A stretch of 64,000 bases of DNA from Bradyrhizobium sp. dw_411 (GTDB taxonomy: Bacteria > Pseudomonadota > Alphaproteobacteria > Rhizobiales > Xanthobacteraceae). The position numbers and the translations under genes were made by a program. Shown here piece after piece: positions 7,912 to 17,477 of this stretch. How positions within the stretch are numbered: position 1 is the stretch's first letter; each line of letters begins with the position of its first letter. Below the pieces are notes generated by a model. That model had not been told where the DNA came from. It was given only the letters and a program-made list of their open reading frames with translations, and did not search any database. The DNA lies in the NCBI RefSeq assembly GCF_018449695.1, contig NZ_JAAVUY010000005.1, forward strand, positions 124,001 to 188,000, read 5' to 3'.

Positions 7912-9081
7912 TTATTTCGCGGGCTCCAGCAGCGTGACGTAATTGGCCACCGCCGCGCCGCCCATGTTGAAGATGCCGCCAAGCTTGGCATTCTTGATTT
8001 GCATGCCCTCGGGCGCTTGCCCGACCAATTGCATCGCGCTCATCACATGCATGGAGACACCGGTGGCGCCGATCGGATGGCCCTTGGCCTTCAATCCGCC
8101 GGACGGATTGATCGGCAGCTTGCCGTCCTTCTGGGTCCAGCCTTCCTTGATGGCGCGAGCGCCCTGCCCGCGCGGCGTCAATCCCATCGCTTCATATTCG
8201 ATCAATTCGGCGACGGTGAAGCAGTCATGGGTTTCGACGAACGACAAATCGGAAAGCTCGACGCCCGCGGACTGTAGCGCGCGCTGCCACGCCACGGTGC
8301 AGCCCTCGAATTGCAGGATATCGCGCTTCGACATCGGCAGGAAATCCTGGGCATGCGCGGTCGCGCGGATGTTGACGGCCTTGCCCATGGTCTTGGCTGT
8401 CTCGGAATCCGTCAGCACCAGCGCCGCCGCGCCGTCCGAGACCAGCGAGCAATCGGTACGCTTCAAGGGACCCGCCACGAACGGGTTCTTTTCGCTTTCG
8501 GAACGGCAGAATTCGTACCCGAAATCCTTGCGCATCTGGGCATAGGGATTGGCGACGCCGTTCTTGTGGTTCTTGGCCGCGATCATCGCCAGCGCATCGG
8601 ACTGGTCGCCGTATTTCTGGAAATACGCCTGCGCGATCTTGCCGAACACACCGGCGAACCCGCCGGGGGTATCGCCATCCTCGGGCAGATAGGATGCGCG
8701 CAGCAGGTTGCGGCCGATCTCGGGTCCGGGCGTGCGCGTCATCTGCTCGACGCCGACCACCAGCACGATCTTTGCCGCACCTGAGGCAATCGCCCGCACG
8801 CCCTGATGAACAGCGGCCGAGCCGGTGGCGCAGGCATTTTCCACGCGCGTCGCCGGCTTGAACCGCAGCGCCGGATCGGCCTGCAGCACCAAGGCGGCTG
8901 TAAAATCCTGCGGCGAGAAGCCGGCGTTGAAATGCCCGAGCACAATCTCATCGACATCGCCGGCCGAAATCCCGGCATCCGCCAGCGCATCGGTCGCCAC
9001 CCGAACCACGAGGCTCTCGACGGTTTCGGTATCGAACTTGCCAAACGGCGTATGAGCCCATCCGACGATGCTGGCGGTCAT
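7912..9081 (-). CDS. Thiolase family protein (SCP-x-like acetyl-CoA acetyltransferase)
   Basis: A 389-residue thiolase. The nucleophilic cysteine is Cys84 in ENACATGS and the general base is His335 in GHPIGATG. The HDCF motif (THDCFTVAE) is typical of the SCP2/SCP-x thiolase branch rather than of classical FadA or PhaA, which use a C-terminal CxGGG; here that place reads FNMGG. Thiolases of this type cleave 3-oxoacyl-CoA, often from branched or side-chain substrates. The ATG at 9081 has a strong AAAGGAG seven bases upstream. It comes 30 bases after the DenD-like gene, so it is probably co-transcribed with it. Confidence 0.85.
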   Translation of the reverse strand: MTASIVGWAHTPFGKFDTETVESLVVRVATDALADAGISAGDVDEIVLGHFNAGFSPQDFTAALVLQADPALRFKPATRVENACATGSAAVHQGVRAIASGAAKIVLVVGVEQMTRTPGPEIGRNLLRASYLPEDGDTPGGFAGVFGKIAQAYFQKYGDQSDALAMIAAKNHKNGVANPYAQMRKDFGYEFCRSESEKNPFVAGPLKRTDCSLVSDGAAALVLTDSETAKTMGKAVNIRATAHAQDFLPMSKRDILQFEGCTVAWQRALQSAGVELSDLSFVETHDCFTVAELIEYEAMGLTPRGQGARAIKEGWTQKDGKLPINPSGGLKAKGHPIGATGVSMHVMSAMQLVGQAPEGMQIKNAKLGGIFNMGGAAVANYVTLLEPAK

Positions 9082-9111
9082 GGCACACTCCTTTAGAAAA
9101 ATACCAACGGA

Positions 9112-10098
9112 TCAAGCGACGAAGTTACCACCCAATTCGTCCTCGATGTGAATCCGGATGATGTCGTCGAAAGTCTTCTCGGCGGTAGTGAAGCCGAGCG
9201 ACACCGCCCGTTTGACTTCGAAATTGCGCGGCCAGCCTTCGACAATGCCCATGATAAACGGGTCCGGCTCACGCTTGATCCGCGCGACCACCCTGTCGCC
9301 GGCGACTCGCTTCAACGCGGCGATCTGCTCACCGACCGTAGCCGACAATCCGGGCATGGAAAGGTTACGGCGCGGACCTGCCGTTGCGGTGTCCATGGTC
9401 GCAGCATGAATCAGGAAGCCGACCGCCGAGCGCGGCGAGGCATGCCAGTGGCGAACATCTTCCGGCACCGGCAGGATCGCTTCCTTGCCGGACAGCGGTT
9501 CGCGCAGGATGTTGGAGAAGAACCCCGACGCCGCCTTGTTGGGCAGGCCGGGACGAATGCAGATCGTCGGCAGGCGGATGCCGATGCCGTCCATGAAGCC
9601 ACGACGGGAATAATCCGCCAGCAGCAACTCGCCGATCGTCTTCTGGGTGCCGTAGCAGGACAATGGCGTCTGGAAGAATTCGTCGCCGATCGCATCCGGA
9701 TATGGCGCGCCGAATACGGCAATCGACGAGGTGAAGACGACCCGGGGCTTATAGCCGCCACCGATCGCCCGGATCGCATCGAACAGCATCCGCGTGCCGT
9801 CGAGATTGATACGATAGCCCTTGTCGAAATCGAGTTCGGCTTCGCCGGAGACGATCGCCGCCAGATGGAAAATCACGTCGGGCTTATCAGCGACCAGTTT
9901 TTCCGCCGCACCCGGCACCGCGAAATCGCAGGTCACGGTATCGACCGGAAATCCCGCCTTGTCGGGCTTGGCAGGCGCGACCACGTCCTGCAACGTCATG
10001 CGGGTGATATCTCGTTTGCCGAGACGCCCGTCGCGCACCAGCCGCTCGGTCAATTTGCGGCCAACCATGCCGGCGCCGCCCAAAACCAGAATATGCAA
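9112..10098 (-). CDS. denD: NAD-dependent epimerase/dehydratase, D-erythronate dehydrogenase-like
   Basis: A 328-residue extended SDR. The Rossmann motif GGAGMVG is at residues 7-13 and the catalytic region YGTQKTIGE supplies the Tyr-x3-Lys pair. The overall sequence, with the start MHILVLGGAGMVGRKLTERL, resembles DenD, which oxidises D-erythronate to 2-oxo-D-erythronate. The start codon is TTG at 10098, chosen because AAGGAG lies seven bases upstream and the Rossmann strand begins immediately. No erythronate kinase or isomerase partners (DenK, DtnK or OtnC/OtnI types) are seen, so the exact substrate is open: a tetronate or another sugar acid delivered by the adjacent ABC importer. Confidence 0.7.
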   Translation of the reverse strand: MHILVLGGAGMVGRKLTERLVRDGRLGKRDITRMTLQDVVAPAKPDKAGFPVDTVTCDFAVPGAAEKLVADKPDVIFHLAAIVSGEAELDFDKGYRINLDGTRMLFDAIRAIGGGYKPRVVFTSSIAVFGAPYPDAIGDEFFQTPLSCYGTQKTIGELLLADYSRRGFMDGIGIRLPTICIRPGLPNKAASGFFSNILREPLSGKEAILPVPEDVRHWHASPRSAVGFLIHAATMDTATAGPRRNLSMPGLSATVGEQIAALKRVAGDRVVARIKREPDPFIMGIVEGWPRNFEVKRAVSLGFTTAEKTFDDIIRIHIEDELGGNFVA

Positions 10099-10145
10099 GA
10101 CCCAACTCCTTGTTGTTTTTTATTCAGCCTGCGGGGCCTGCGCGC

Positions 10146-11048
10146 TTACTCTTTCACGGCTCCGGTCATCGCCGACACGTAGTGCTCGACAAAGAACGCG
10201 TAGAGGATGACCAGCGGCAGCGAGCCGACCAGCGCGCCCGCCATCAGCGAACCCCATTTGTAGATATCGCCATCGACGAACTCGTTCACGATCGCGACCG
10301 GAACGGTCTTGTTCGGCGTCGATTGCAGGAAAGTGAGCGCGTAGATGAATTCGTTCCAGCACAGCGTGAAGGAAAAGATGAAGGCCGAGATCATGCCTGG
10401 GATCGCCAGCGGGACGATGATCTTGGTCAGGATCTGCCAGCGCGACGCGCCGTCGATCAGCGCGCATTCCTCAAGCTCATAGGGAATGGTCTTGAAATAT
10501 CCCATCAACAGCCAGGTCGAGAACGGAATCAGCAGCGTCGGATAAACCAAAATCAGCGACAGCGGCGAATCGAACAGCCCGTAGGCCTGGATCACCGAGG
10601 CCAGCGGAATGAACAGGATCGACGGCGGCACCAGGTAAGCAAAGAAGATCAATACGCCGACCGCGTCTGCGCCCTTGAATCGCAGGCGCACGATGGCATA
10701 GGCCGCGAGCACGCTGGCGATGATCGACAACGTCGTGGCGCCCACCGCCACATACATCGTGTTCCACAGCCAGCGCGGATACTGGGTTTCGAACAGCAGC
10801 TTGCTGATGTGCTTGAAGGTCGGATGGATCACCCAGAACGGGTTGTACTTGTTCATGTCGATCAGCTGTTCGTCGGGTTTGATCGACGTCAGCGCCATCC
10901 AGTAGAACGGAAACAATAGTACGATCAGGATCACGAACAGCGGGATATAGAGCGTCACCACACGGCGCGGCAACGACTCCAGATAGCTCATGCCGTCGCT
11001 TTCATCGCTCTGGCTGGTGACTTTTGACGGCAGGACGGAATCAGTCAT
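10146..11048 (-). CDS. Carbohydrate ABC transporter permease (MalG/UgpE type)
   Basis: A 300-residue inner-membrane permease of the MalG-like family with six predicted membrane spans. The cytoplasmic EAA loop, contacting the ATPase, reads YELEECALIDGASRWQI. It overlaps the preceding permease gene by 8 bases, which points to translational coupling. With the second permease, the binding protein and the ATPase upstream it forms a complete CUT1-type sugar importer. The long N-terminal tail before the first span (about 35 residues) is a little unusual. Confidence 0.88.
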   Translation of the reverse strand: MTDSVLPSKVTSQSDESDGMSYLESLPRRVVTLYIPLFVILIVLLFPFYWMALTSIKPDEQLIDMNKYNPFWVIHPTFKHISKLLFETQYPRWLWNTMYVAVGATTLSIIASVLAAYAIVRLRFKGADAVGVLIFFAYLVPPSILFIPLASVIQAYGLFDSPLSLILVYPTLLIPFSTWLLMGYFKTIPYELEECALIDGASRWQILTKIIVPLAIPGMISAFIFSFTLCWNEFIYALTFLQSTPNKTVPVAIVNEFVDGDIYKWGSLMAGALVGSLPLVILYAFFVEHYVSAMTGAVKE

Positions 11049-12000
11049 TGTTCGATCCTTGCTGCCATTTACGGCGCTGCATGCCGAACCAGGAAATCGC
11101 GATCGCCGCCATCAGGAACGGGATCATGGCGGTGGCAATCGCCGCACCCTCGCCGAGCCGGCCGCTGATGATGCCGCGCTGATAGCTCAAGGTGGCCATC
11201 AGATGCGTGGCATTGACCGGACCACCGCGCGTCAGGGCCCAGATCAACTGGAAATCCGTGAACGTGAACAGCACCGAGAAAGTCATGACCACGGCGATGA
11301 TCGGGGTCAGCAAGGGATAGGTAATGTACCGAAAGCGCTGCCAGTTGGTGGCGCCGTCGAGCACCGCGGCTTCATAGAGAGAAGGCGATACCGTCTGCAG
11401 TCCGGCCAAGAGCGTGATCGCGACAAAGGGAACGCCGCGCCAGATATTGGCGAAAATCACGCTGCCGCGCGCCAGATTGGAATCGCCGAGAAAGTTGATG
11501 TTGTGGTCGATCAGGCCGAGTTTGATCAGCGACCACGAGATGATCGAGAACTGGGAATCATAAATCCACCAGAACGCGATGGCCGACAGCACGGTCGGCA
11601 CGATGAATGGGATCAGCACGATCGAGCGGATCATCGCCTTGAACGGCATATGCCGGTTCAACAGCAGCGCGAGATAGAGACCGATCGCGAATTTGATGGC
11701 GCTGGCGACAATCGTATAGAGCAGCGTGTTGAACACCGAGAGCCAGAAGATCGCGTCGTCCCACAGCCATTCGTAATTCTCAAGCCCGATGAAAACACCA
11801 CCGCGGCCGATCCGCTCATCGGTAAAGCTCATCCAGACGCCGAGCCCGAGCGGATAGGCCAGAAACAAGATGAGAAATGCCGCCGCCGGCAACATGAACC
11901 ACAACGCCACCCAGTTGCGGTTGGTCCGCAGCCGCGACCATAGCGAGCGCGTGTCGACCGCGGCCGCCTGCGCCGGCATCGATGTCTGAAGGGTACTCAT
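11041..12000 (-). CDS. Carbohydrate ABC transporter permease (MalF/UgpA type)
   Basis: A 319-residue MalF-like permease with six or more membrane spans (the first near residues 30-52) and an EAA loop SLYEAAVLDGATNWQRF that docks on the ATPase. It is the partner of the permease encoded at 10146-11048, whose start overlaps this stop by 8 bases. The 112-base gap to the binding-protein gene holds a perfect 10-bp GC hairpin, a common arrangement that gives more binding protein than permease. The imported substrate is likely a sugar, polyol or sugar acid judging from the catabolic genes around it. Confidence 0.88.
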   Translation of the reverse strand: MSTLQTSMPAQAAAVDTRSLWSRLRTNRNWVALWFMLPAAAFLILFLAYPLGLGVWMSFTDERIGRGGVFIGLENYEWLWDDAIFWLSVFNTLLYTIVASAIKFAIGLYLALLLNRHMPFKAMIRSIVLIPFIVPTVLSAIAFWWIYDSQFSIISWSLIKLGLIDHNINFLGDSNLARGSVIFANIWRGVPFVAITLLAGLQTVSPSLYEAAVLDGATNWQRFRYITYPLLTPIIAVVMTFSVLFTFTDFQLIWALTRGGPVNATHLMATLSYQRGIISGRLGEGAAIATAMIPFLMAAIAISWFGMQRRKWQQGSNND

Positions 12001-12080
12001 CTCGCTCCAATTCCAAACCTGAAGACGACGCCCGGCCTTATCTTAAAGCCGAGCGTCGCTCAGATATCCAGCAGAAATAA

Positions 12081-12104
12081 GCCGGCGCGGAACCCCGCGC
12101 CGGC
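12081..12104 (-). terminator. GC-rich hairpin between binding-protein and permease genes
   Basis: A perfect 10-bp inverted repeat, GCCGGCGCGG with its complement, has a four-base loop and on the minus strand is followed by TTATTT. It lies 8 bases after the binding-protein stop codon. It could be a partial terminator or a 3' stabiliser that raises binding-protein mRNA over permease mRNA. Confidence 0.6.
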
Positions 12105-12112
12105 CGTCTTGT

Positions 12113-13435
12113 TTACCGGAAGATGCGCTTGGCGGAACGTTCCGCCGAAGCCATCGCCGTCTTCACATCTTCTCGACCGGTGCAGTAGTTCGCGAACATG
12201 TCGACCAGCACGAAGTCGGCAATCGCGGCCGCTGCGTTCTCACCCATCTGGCCGACACCCGCCGGTGTGTTCGCCAGCGTGGCGACTTCGCGGTACGGCG
12301 TATTCTTGGGGTCGGCGGTCCAGATCGGGTTTTTGGTGTAGTCGTTCAGGAACGGCGAGAGATAGCCCTGCGCCGCCTCGATCCACGGATTGTATTGCTC
12401 CGGCTCGAGCAGGAAGGCGGTGAACGCCTTGCAGGCCTGCGGATATTTGGTGAAGGTGAACACCAGGATCGGGAAGCTCAGATTGAGCTCCCGGGTTTTG
12501 CCATCAACGCCGGCCGGCAGATGGGCATGGTTCATGTCCTCGGCGATTTGCGGATTTTCCTTCCGCGCCGTGACATAGATCGAAATGCCGTTGACGGTCA
12601 GATAAAGCTGACCCGCCAGGAACGCCTTGTTGTTGGAACTGTCGTTCCAGGACGCGGTGCCCGGAATGAAGTTGTCATACAGTCCCTTGACGTAGTCGAG
12701 CGCCTTGGCGGTTTCCGGCGAGTTGATGACAACCTTGTTGCTCTTGTCGATCAGATTGCCGCCATGGGCCCACAACGCCCAATGCAGCCAGCCATTGGCA
12801 TCGCCCGAGGCATGACCGAGCGCCATGCCGGCGGGGGTACCGTTCTTGTTCATGCCCTTGATCAGATCGGCGAAACCGCCGAGGTCCTTCGGGAATTCCT
12901 TATGGCCAGCTTTTTCAGCCGCGGCGACACGGTAATTCACCAGGCTTCCGGTGGCCGCAACGGGAATACCGATCCACTTGCCATCCGCCTTGCCATAGGC
13001 CTCGCCCGAGGGCGCCCAGCCACCGCATTTCTTGCCGAGATAATCGGCCACGTCGGTCATATCCACGCACTTGCTCGGGAACAGGAACGGCAGGGAGTAC
13101 AGACCCCAGACCAGATCGAGGCCCTGCCCGGTGTTGGCCGCGACCGACGCCTTGGGCTGGATATCGTCATAGGATTCATTGGAAACGTTGATGGCCACGC
13201 CGGTCGCCTTCTGGAAGGCATCGACGATCTTCATGAACGCAACGTCCTCGGCTTCGACGAAGCGCTTCCAGCGCAGCAGATTGATCTTGGCGCCCGGTTC
13301 CGGCTTCCACGGTGCGGCCTGCGCCCAGGCCTTGGCGAGGCCCAGCAATTGTTCGCTCGACATGGTCGCCGCAGCCGCGAGCAAAGTGCCGCCGCCCTTC
13401 AGCAAAGACCGCCGATCCGGAGTAAAGCTATTCAT
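12113..13435 (-). CDS. Extracellular solute-binding protein of a carbohydrate ABC importer (Tat-type signal)
   Basis: A 440-residue periplasmic binding protein of the MalE/UgpB class. The N-terminus MNSFTPDRRSLLKGGGTLLA carries a twin-arginine motif followed by a hydrophobic stretch and an Ala-x-Ala-like end, so export by Tat is likely. The start at 13435 is preferred over the longer frame to 13477 because GGGGAGAA lies upstream and the signal then begins normally. It delivers substrate to the two permeases downstream. The ATPase gene is 57 bases upstream. Confidence 0.87.
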   Translation of the reverse strand: MNSFTPDRRSLLKGGGTLLAAAATMSSEQLLGLAKAWAQAAPWKPEPGAKINLLRWKRFVEAEDVAFMKIVDAFQKATGVAINVSNESYDDIQPKASVAANTGQGLDLVWGLYSLPFLFPSKCVDMTDVADYLGKKCGGWAPSGEAYGKADGKWIGIPVAATGSLVNYRVAAAEKAGHKEFPKDLGGFADLIKGMNKNGTPAGMALGHASGDANGWLHWALWAHGGNLIDKSNKVVINSPETAKALDYVKGLYDNFIPGTASWNDSSNNKAFLAGQLYLTVNGISIYVTARKENPQIAEDMNHAHLPAGVDGKTRELNLSFPILVFTFTKYPQACKAFTAFLLEPEQYNPWIEAAQGYLSPFLNDYTKNPIWTADPKNTPYREVATLANTPAGVGQMGENAAAAIADFVLVDMFANYCTGREDVKTAMASAERSAKRIFR

Positions 13436-13492
13436 CGTACGTGTTCTCCCCTGTTTTACTGGTTCTTCTTCGACCAATTGTTTTTCGATAAA

Positions 13493-14554
13493 TTACAGCC
13501 GCTTGCCGGTCGCGTCGTCGAACAGATGCACGAGCGACGGATCCGGTTTCAGCCGGACCTTGTCGCCCGGCTTGAATTGATGACGTTCGCGGAATACCGC
13601 AACGACCTGCTGTCCGCCCAGCTTGGCAAACACCTGGGTCTCCGATCCCGTCGGCTCCACCACGACAATCTCGGCTTCCGCGCCGTCGTCCGCGATGGTG
13701 AAATGCTCGGGCCGAACCCCATAGACCGCCGGCCGGCCGTCGGAATTGGCCGGCGCCGACTTGAGCGGCAGTTTCACGCCATTGGGGCCCTCGAAACCGG
13801 CGCTGCCGTTGATCCTGACATTACCTTTAAGGAAATTCATCGCCGGCGAGCCGATGAAACTCGCGACGAACTGGTTGTCCGGCCGATCATAGAGTTCCAG
13901 CGGTGAGCCGATCTGCTCGACGATGCCGTCATGCATCACCACGATCTTGTCGGCCATGGTCATGGCTTCGATCTGGTCATGCGTCACATAGACCGTGGTG
14001 GTCTTGAGGCGCTGGTGCAACTCCTTGATTTCGGTGCGCATCGCGACCCGCAGCTTGGCGTCGAGGTTCGACAAAGGCTCGTCAAACAGAAACACCTGCG
14101 GATCGCGCACAATGGCGCGTCCCATCGCGACGCGCTGGCGCTGTCCGCCGGACAATTGCCGGGGATAGCGATCGAGCAGCGGCGTCAGGTCCAGGATTTC
14201 CGCGGCCCGCTTGACGCCCTTGTTGATCTCGTCGGCGCTGGCACCGCGCAGTTTGAGCGAAAACGCCATATTGTCGGCGACCGTCATATGCGGATAGAGC
14301 GCATAATTCTGGAAAACCATGGCAATGTCGCGCTCTTTGGGCTGGACATTGTTGACGACGCGGTCGCCGATCGAAATGGTCCCGGACGTGATGTTTTCGA
14401 GCCCGGCGAGCATCCGCAGCAAGGTCGATTTGCCGCAGCCGGAGGGGCCGACCAGCACCACAAAGGCGCCGTCCTCGATCGGAATCGACACGCCGTGCAA
14501 GACTTCAAAGCCGCCAAACGATTTTCGCACGTCGCGGATTTGCACTGACGACAT
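13493..14554 (-). CDS. ABC transporter ATP-binding protein, MalK/UgpC type
   Basis: A 353-residue ATPase with Walker [10 protein letters not shown], signature LSGGQRQR, Walker B VFLFDEP and H-loop VTHD, then the C-terminal TOBE/MOP-like regulatory domain (from about residue 240) seen in MalK and UgpC. The start at 14554 has GGGAGGG upstream; the frame continues to 14740 but that extension is low-complexity read-through of the promoter region. It is the first gene of the minus-strand run and is divergent from the XylD-like dehydratase, so both sides probably share a regulated promoter region. Confidence 0.9.
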   Translation of the reverse strand: MSSVQIRDVRKSFGGFEVLHGVSIPIEDGAFVVLVGPSGCGKSTLLRMLAGLENITSGTISIGDRVVNNVQPKERDIAMVFQNYALYPHMTVADNMAFSLKLRGASADEINKGVKRAAEILDLTPLLDRYPRQLSGGQRQRVAMGRAIVRDPQVFLFDEPLSNLDAKLRVAMRTEIKELHQRLKTTTVYVTHDQIEAMTMADKIVVMHDGIVEQIGSPLELYDRPDNQFVASFIGSPAMNFLKGNVRINGSAGFEGPNGVKLPLKSAPANSDGRPAVYGVRPEHFTIADDGAEAEIVVVEPTGSETQVFAKLGGQQVVAVFRERHQFKPGDKVRLKPDPSLVHLFDDATGKRL

Positions 14555-14772
14555 AAAAACCCTCCCGAATACGCTCTTGGCCCGCGGCGAATGCCGCGGT
14601 CTTGCTTGATTTGACTGGGGTCTTACCAGACTTTTTCGGCGATGTCGTTGGATCAAAGTCGTAGTCGATCGCCCCGTGCGCGAACGTTGCGAAGCGCGCG
14701 GTGACATGCGAACATTGGATGCCCATACGAAATGACGCACAAAAATAAGGCGTGTGCGCTGCGGGAGAACCC
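14555..14772. promoter_or_regulatory. Divergent promoter region between ABC importer and sugar-acid dehydratase operons
   Basis: This 218-base region separates the two opposed operons. It contains a perfect dyad CCGCGGC-GAAT-GCCGCGG at 14582-14599 and a second short dyad GTCT-TACC-AGAC at 14620-14631. Either could be an operator for a sugar-acid regulator; no regulator gene is adjacent. A good ribosome-binding site (GGGAGAA) precedes the ATG at 14773. Confidence 0.45.
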
Positions 14773-16581
14773 ATGAACAAGCCGCTTGCCGGTGTCAGCC
14801 GGCGCAAACTCCGTTCCAGCGAATGGTTTAATAACCCCCACAACCCCGGAATGACCGCGCTCTACCTCGAGCGGTACCTCAATTACGGCCTGACCCGGCA
14901 CGAATTGCAATCCGGCAAGCCGATTATCGGAATCGCGCAGACCGGCAACGACCTGTCGCCGTGCAACCGCCATCACCTTGAATTGGCGCACCGGGTCCGT
15001 GAGGGAATCCGCGCCGCCGGCGGCATCGCGATGGAATTTCCGATGCATCCGATCCAGGAGACCGGCAAGCGCCCGACCGCGGCGCTCGATCGTAACCTCG
15101 CCTACCTCGGATTGGTCGAAATCCTGTTCGGCTATCCCCTCGATGGCGTGGTCCTGACCACGGGCTGCGACAAAACGACCCCAGCCTGCCTGATGGCCGC
15201 GGCTACCGTGAATTTGCCGGCGATCGTGCTGTCGGGCGGGCCGATGCTGAACGGCTGGCATAATGGCGAGCGCACCGGCTCCGGCACCGTGGTCTGGAAA
15301 GCCCGCGAGCAGATGGCCGCCGGCGAGATCGACTATGAGGAGTTCATGAATATCGTGGCCTCGTCGGCGCCGTCGGTGGGCCATTGCAACACCATGGGCA
15401 CGGCATCGACGATGAATTCGCTGGCCGAAGCGCTCGGCATGTCGCTGCCAGGCTGTGCCGCGATCCCCGCGCCCTATCGCGAGCGCGGCCAGATCGCCTA
15501 CGAGACCGGCACACGCATCGTCGGGATGGTGTGGGAAGATCTGAAACCATCCGACATCCTGACGCGCAAGGCGTTTGAAAACTGCATCGTCGTCAATTCG
15601 GCGATCGGCGGCTCGACCAATGCGCCGATCCATATCAATGCGCTCGCCCGCCATATCGGCGTGGAGCTCTCGATCGACGATTGGCAGAAGCACGGCCACG
15701 AGATTCCGCTGCTGGTCAACATGCAGCCGGCCGGATTCTATCTCGGCGAGGAATATCATCGCGCCGGCGGCGTGCCCTCGGTGGTGCGCGAACTGATGGA
15801 GCACAAGCGCATCCATGAGGACGCCTTGACCGTCAATGGTCACAACATGGGCGACAACTGCCGCAATGCGCCAAAACCCGACGGTGACGTGATCCGCAGT
15901 TACGACAAGCCGCTGGTCAAGGACGCCGGCTTCCTGGTGCTGCGCGGCAATCTGTTCGATTCCGCGATCATGAAGACCAGCGTGATCTCCAAGGAATTCC
16001 GCGACCGCTATCTGATCAACCCCAAGGATCTCAACGCCTTCGAAGGCCGTGCCATCGTGTTCGAGGGACCGGAGGATTATCACCACCGGATCGACGATGC
16101 TTCGCTCAACATTGACGAGCATTGCATCCTGTTTGTGCGCGGCACCGGGCCGATCGGTTATCCCGGCGGCGCCGAGGTCGTGAACATGCAGCCGCCCGCC
16201 GCCCTCATCAAGCGCGGCATCCTGTCCCTGCCCTGCATCGGCGATGGCCGCCAGTCCGGCACGTCGGGTTCACCGTCGATCCTGAATGCAACGCCGGAAG
16301 CCGCCGCCAATGGCGGGCTCGCCATCCTAAAGACCGGCGACATGGTTCGCATCGATCTCAACAAGGGCAGCGCCAACATCCTGATCTCCGACGATGAGTT
16401 GAAACGCCGTCATGCGGACTTGAAAGCCAAGGGCGGTTTCCCCTACCCGGCCAACCAGACGCCGTGGCAGGAACTCTATCGCTCCACCGTCGGCCAGCAG
16501 GCCACCGGCGCCTGCATGGAGCTGGCGACGCGTTATCACGACATCGCCGGCAAGGTCGGCGTGGCGCGGGATAATCACTGA
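14773..16581 (+). CDS. xylD: IlvD/Edd-family sugar-acid dehydratase, D-xylonate dehydratase-like
   Basis: A 602-residue Fe-S dehydratase that removes water from an aldonate to give a 2-keto-3-deoxy acid. The [2Fe-2S] ligand cysteines are recognisable as Cys64 (SPCN), Cys132 ([10 protein letters not shown]) and Cys205 (GHCNTMGT). The N-terminal block [13 protein letters not shown] and the whole framework resemble Caulobacter-type XylD more than IlvD or Edd. The start at 14773 is chosen because GGGAGAA precedes it; a GTG at 14752 is also in frame. Two SDR genes follow, one resembling 2-keto-3-deoxy-L-fuconate dehydrogenase, so the real substrate may be xylonate, fuconate, arabinonate or a related acid. 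Confidence 0.8.
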   Translation: MNKPLAGVSRRKLRSSEWFNNPHNPGMTALYLERYLNYGLTRHELQSGKPIIGIAQTGNDLSPCNRHHLELAHRVREGIRAAGGIAMEFPMHPIQETGKRPTAALDRNLAYLGLVEILFGYPLDGVVLTTGCDKTTPACLMAAATVNLPAIVLSGGPMLNGWHNGERTGSGTVVWKAREQMAAGEIDYEEFMNIVASSAPSVGHCNTMGTASTMNSLAEALGMSLPGCAAIPAPYRERGQIAYETGTRIVGMVWEDLKPSDILTRKAFENCIVVNSAIGGSTNAPIHINALARHIGVELSIDDWQKHGHEIPLLVNMQPAGFYLGEEYHRAGGVPSVVRELMEHKRIHEDALTVNGHNMGDNCRNAPKPDGDVIRSYDKPLVKDAGFLVLRGNLFDSAIMKTSVISKEFRDRYLINPKDLNAFEGRAIVFEGPEDYHHRIDDASLNIDEHCILFVRGTGPIGYPGGAEVVNMQPPAALIKRGILSLPCIGDGRQSGTSGSPSILNATPEAAANGGLAILKTGDMVRIDLNKGSANILISDDELKRRHADLKAKGGFPYPANQTPWQELYRSTVGQQATGACMELATRYHDIAGKVGVARDNH

Positions 16582-16609
16582 CGCAAACCGTTGCCGTCAT
16601 TGTAACAAT

Positions 16610-16690
16610 CGTCATTGCGAGCGAAGCGAAGCAATCCACACTTTACGCCAAAGAATGGATTGCTTCGTCGCTTCGCTCCTCGCAATGACG
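16610..16690. repeat. Palindromic intergenic repeat, CGTCATTGCGAG type
   Basis: The left arm (16610-16638) begins CGTCATTGCGAGCGAAG and ends GAAGCAATCCA. The right arm (16656-16690) is its near-complete reverse complement, ending CGCAATGACG. The element sits between two co-directional genes and would form a long hairpin in the transcript. Repeats with this core are dispersed in many Bradyrhizobium genomes. Confidence 0.75.
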
Positions 16691-16726
16691 AAAAATTTCA
16701 AACAAATTGAATAAGGGAGAGCAACA

Positions 16727-17461
16727 ATGTCAGACCGCCTGAAAGGCAAACGCGCATTCGTCACGGCCGGCGCAGCCGGTATCGGGCGCGCCTCGGCCAT
16801 CGCCTTTGCGCGCGAGGGCGCCACGGTGTTTGCGACCGACATCGATGAAAAGGGCCTGGCGCAACTCGCCAAGGACGGCGTGGCGGAAGTGGCAAAGCTC
16901 GATGTGCGCGACAGCGCGGCGGTCGCGGCAATGGCAAAGCGCGTCGGCAAGGTCGACATCCTGCTCAACGCGGCGGGTTTCGTGCACAACGGTACCGTTC
17001 TCGACTGTTCCGACGACGACTGGGATTTTTCGTTCGATCTCAACGTCAAATCGATGCACCGGACCATCCGGTCTTTCCTGCCGAGCATGCTCGAAGGCGG
17101 TGGCGGCTCGATCGTCAACATCTCGTCGGCGGCCGGCGTGTTCAAGGCTGCGCCCAATCGCTACGTTTACAGCGCAACCAAGGCCGCCGTCGCGGCGCTG
17201 ACCCGCGCGGTCGCGACCGACTTCATCACCAAGGGCATTCGTTGTAATTGCATCTGCCCCGGCACCATCGAAACGCCGTCGATGCTCAACCGCGCCGCTG
17301 CCGCGGGTCCGGGCGGGCGCGAGATGTTCGTCAGCCGCCAGCCGATGGGACGGCTCGGCACCGCCGACGAGATCGCCTCGCTCGCGCTCTATCTCGCCAG
17401 TGACGAAAGCGCGTTCACCACGGGCGTCGCGCATATCATCGATGGCGGCTGGACGCTTTAA
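16727..17461 (+). CDS. SDR oxidoreductase, 2-keto-3-deoxy-L-fuconate dehydrogenase-like
   Basis: A 244-residue classical SDR. The cofactor glycine motif is TAGAAGIG (about 13-20), the NAG-type motif is NAAG and the catalytic YSATK is present. The stretch LDCSDDDWDFSFDLNVKSM and the ending GVAHIIDGGWTL match the DHRS6/2-keto-3-deoxy-L-fuconate dehydrogenase branch, which oxidises the 4-hydroxyl of a 2-keto-3-deoxy sugar acid with NAD. This fits the preceding dehydratase, whose product would be such an acid. It starts after an AGGGAGAG-type ribosome-binding site and is separated from the dehydratase by a palindromic repeat. Confidence 0.75.
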   Translation: MSDRLKGKRAFVTAGAAGIGRASAIAFAREGATVFATDIDEKGLAQLAKDGVAEVAKLDVRDSAAVAAMAKRVGKVDILLNAAGFVHNGTVLDCSDDDWDFSFDLNVKSMHRTIRSFLPSMLEGGGGSIVNISSAAGVFKAAPNRYVYSATKAAVAALTRAVATDFITKGIRCNCICPGTIETPSMLNRAAAAGPGGREMFVSRQPMGRLGTADEIASLALYLASDESAFTTGVAHIIDGGWTL

Positions 17462-17477
17462 ATAAGGGAACATCATC

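Noticed and set aside
6339..7937. 532-codon open frame antisense to the acyl-CoA ligase
   Set aside because: Shadow of a clear ANL-family gene with all core motifs.
14620..14631. FadR/GntR-type operator GTCTTACCAGAC
   Set aside because: Only a short dyad; the TNGTNNNACNA pattern fits incompletely and no GntR gene is adjacent. Kept only as a weak element of the divergent promoter.
14653..16122. 489-codon open frame antisense to the XylD-like dehydratase
   Set aside because: It mirrors a well-supported gene and has no recognisable domain or ribosome-binding site.
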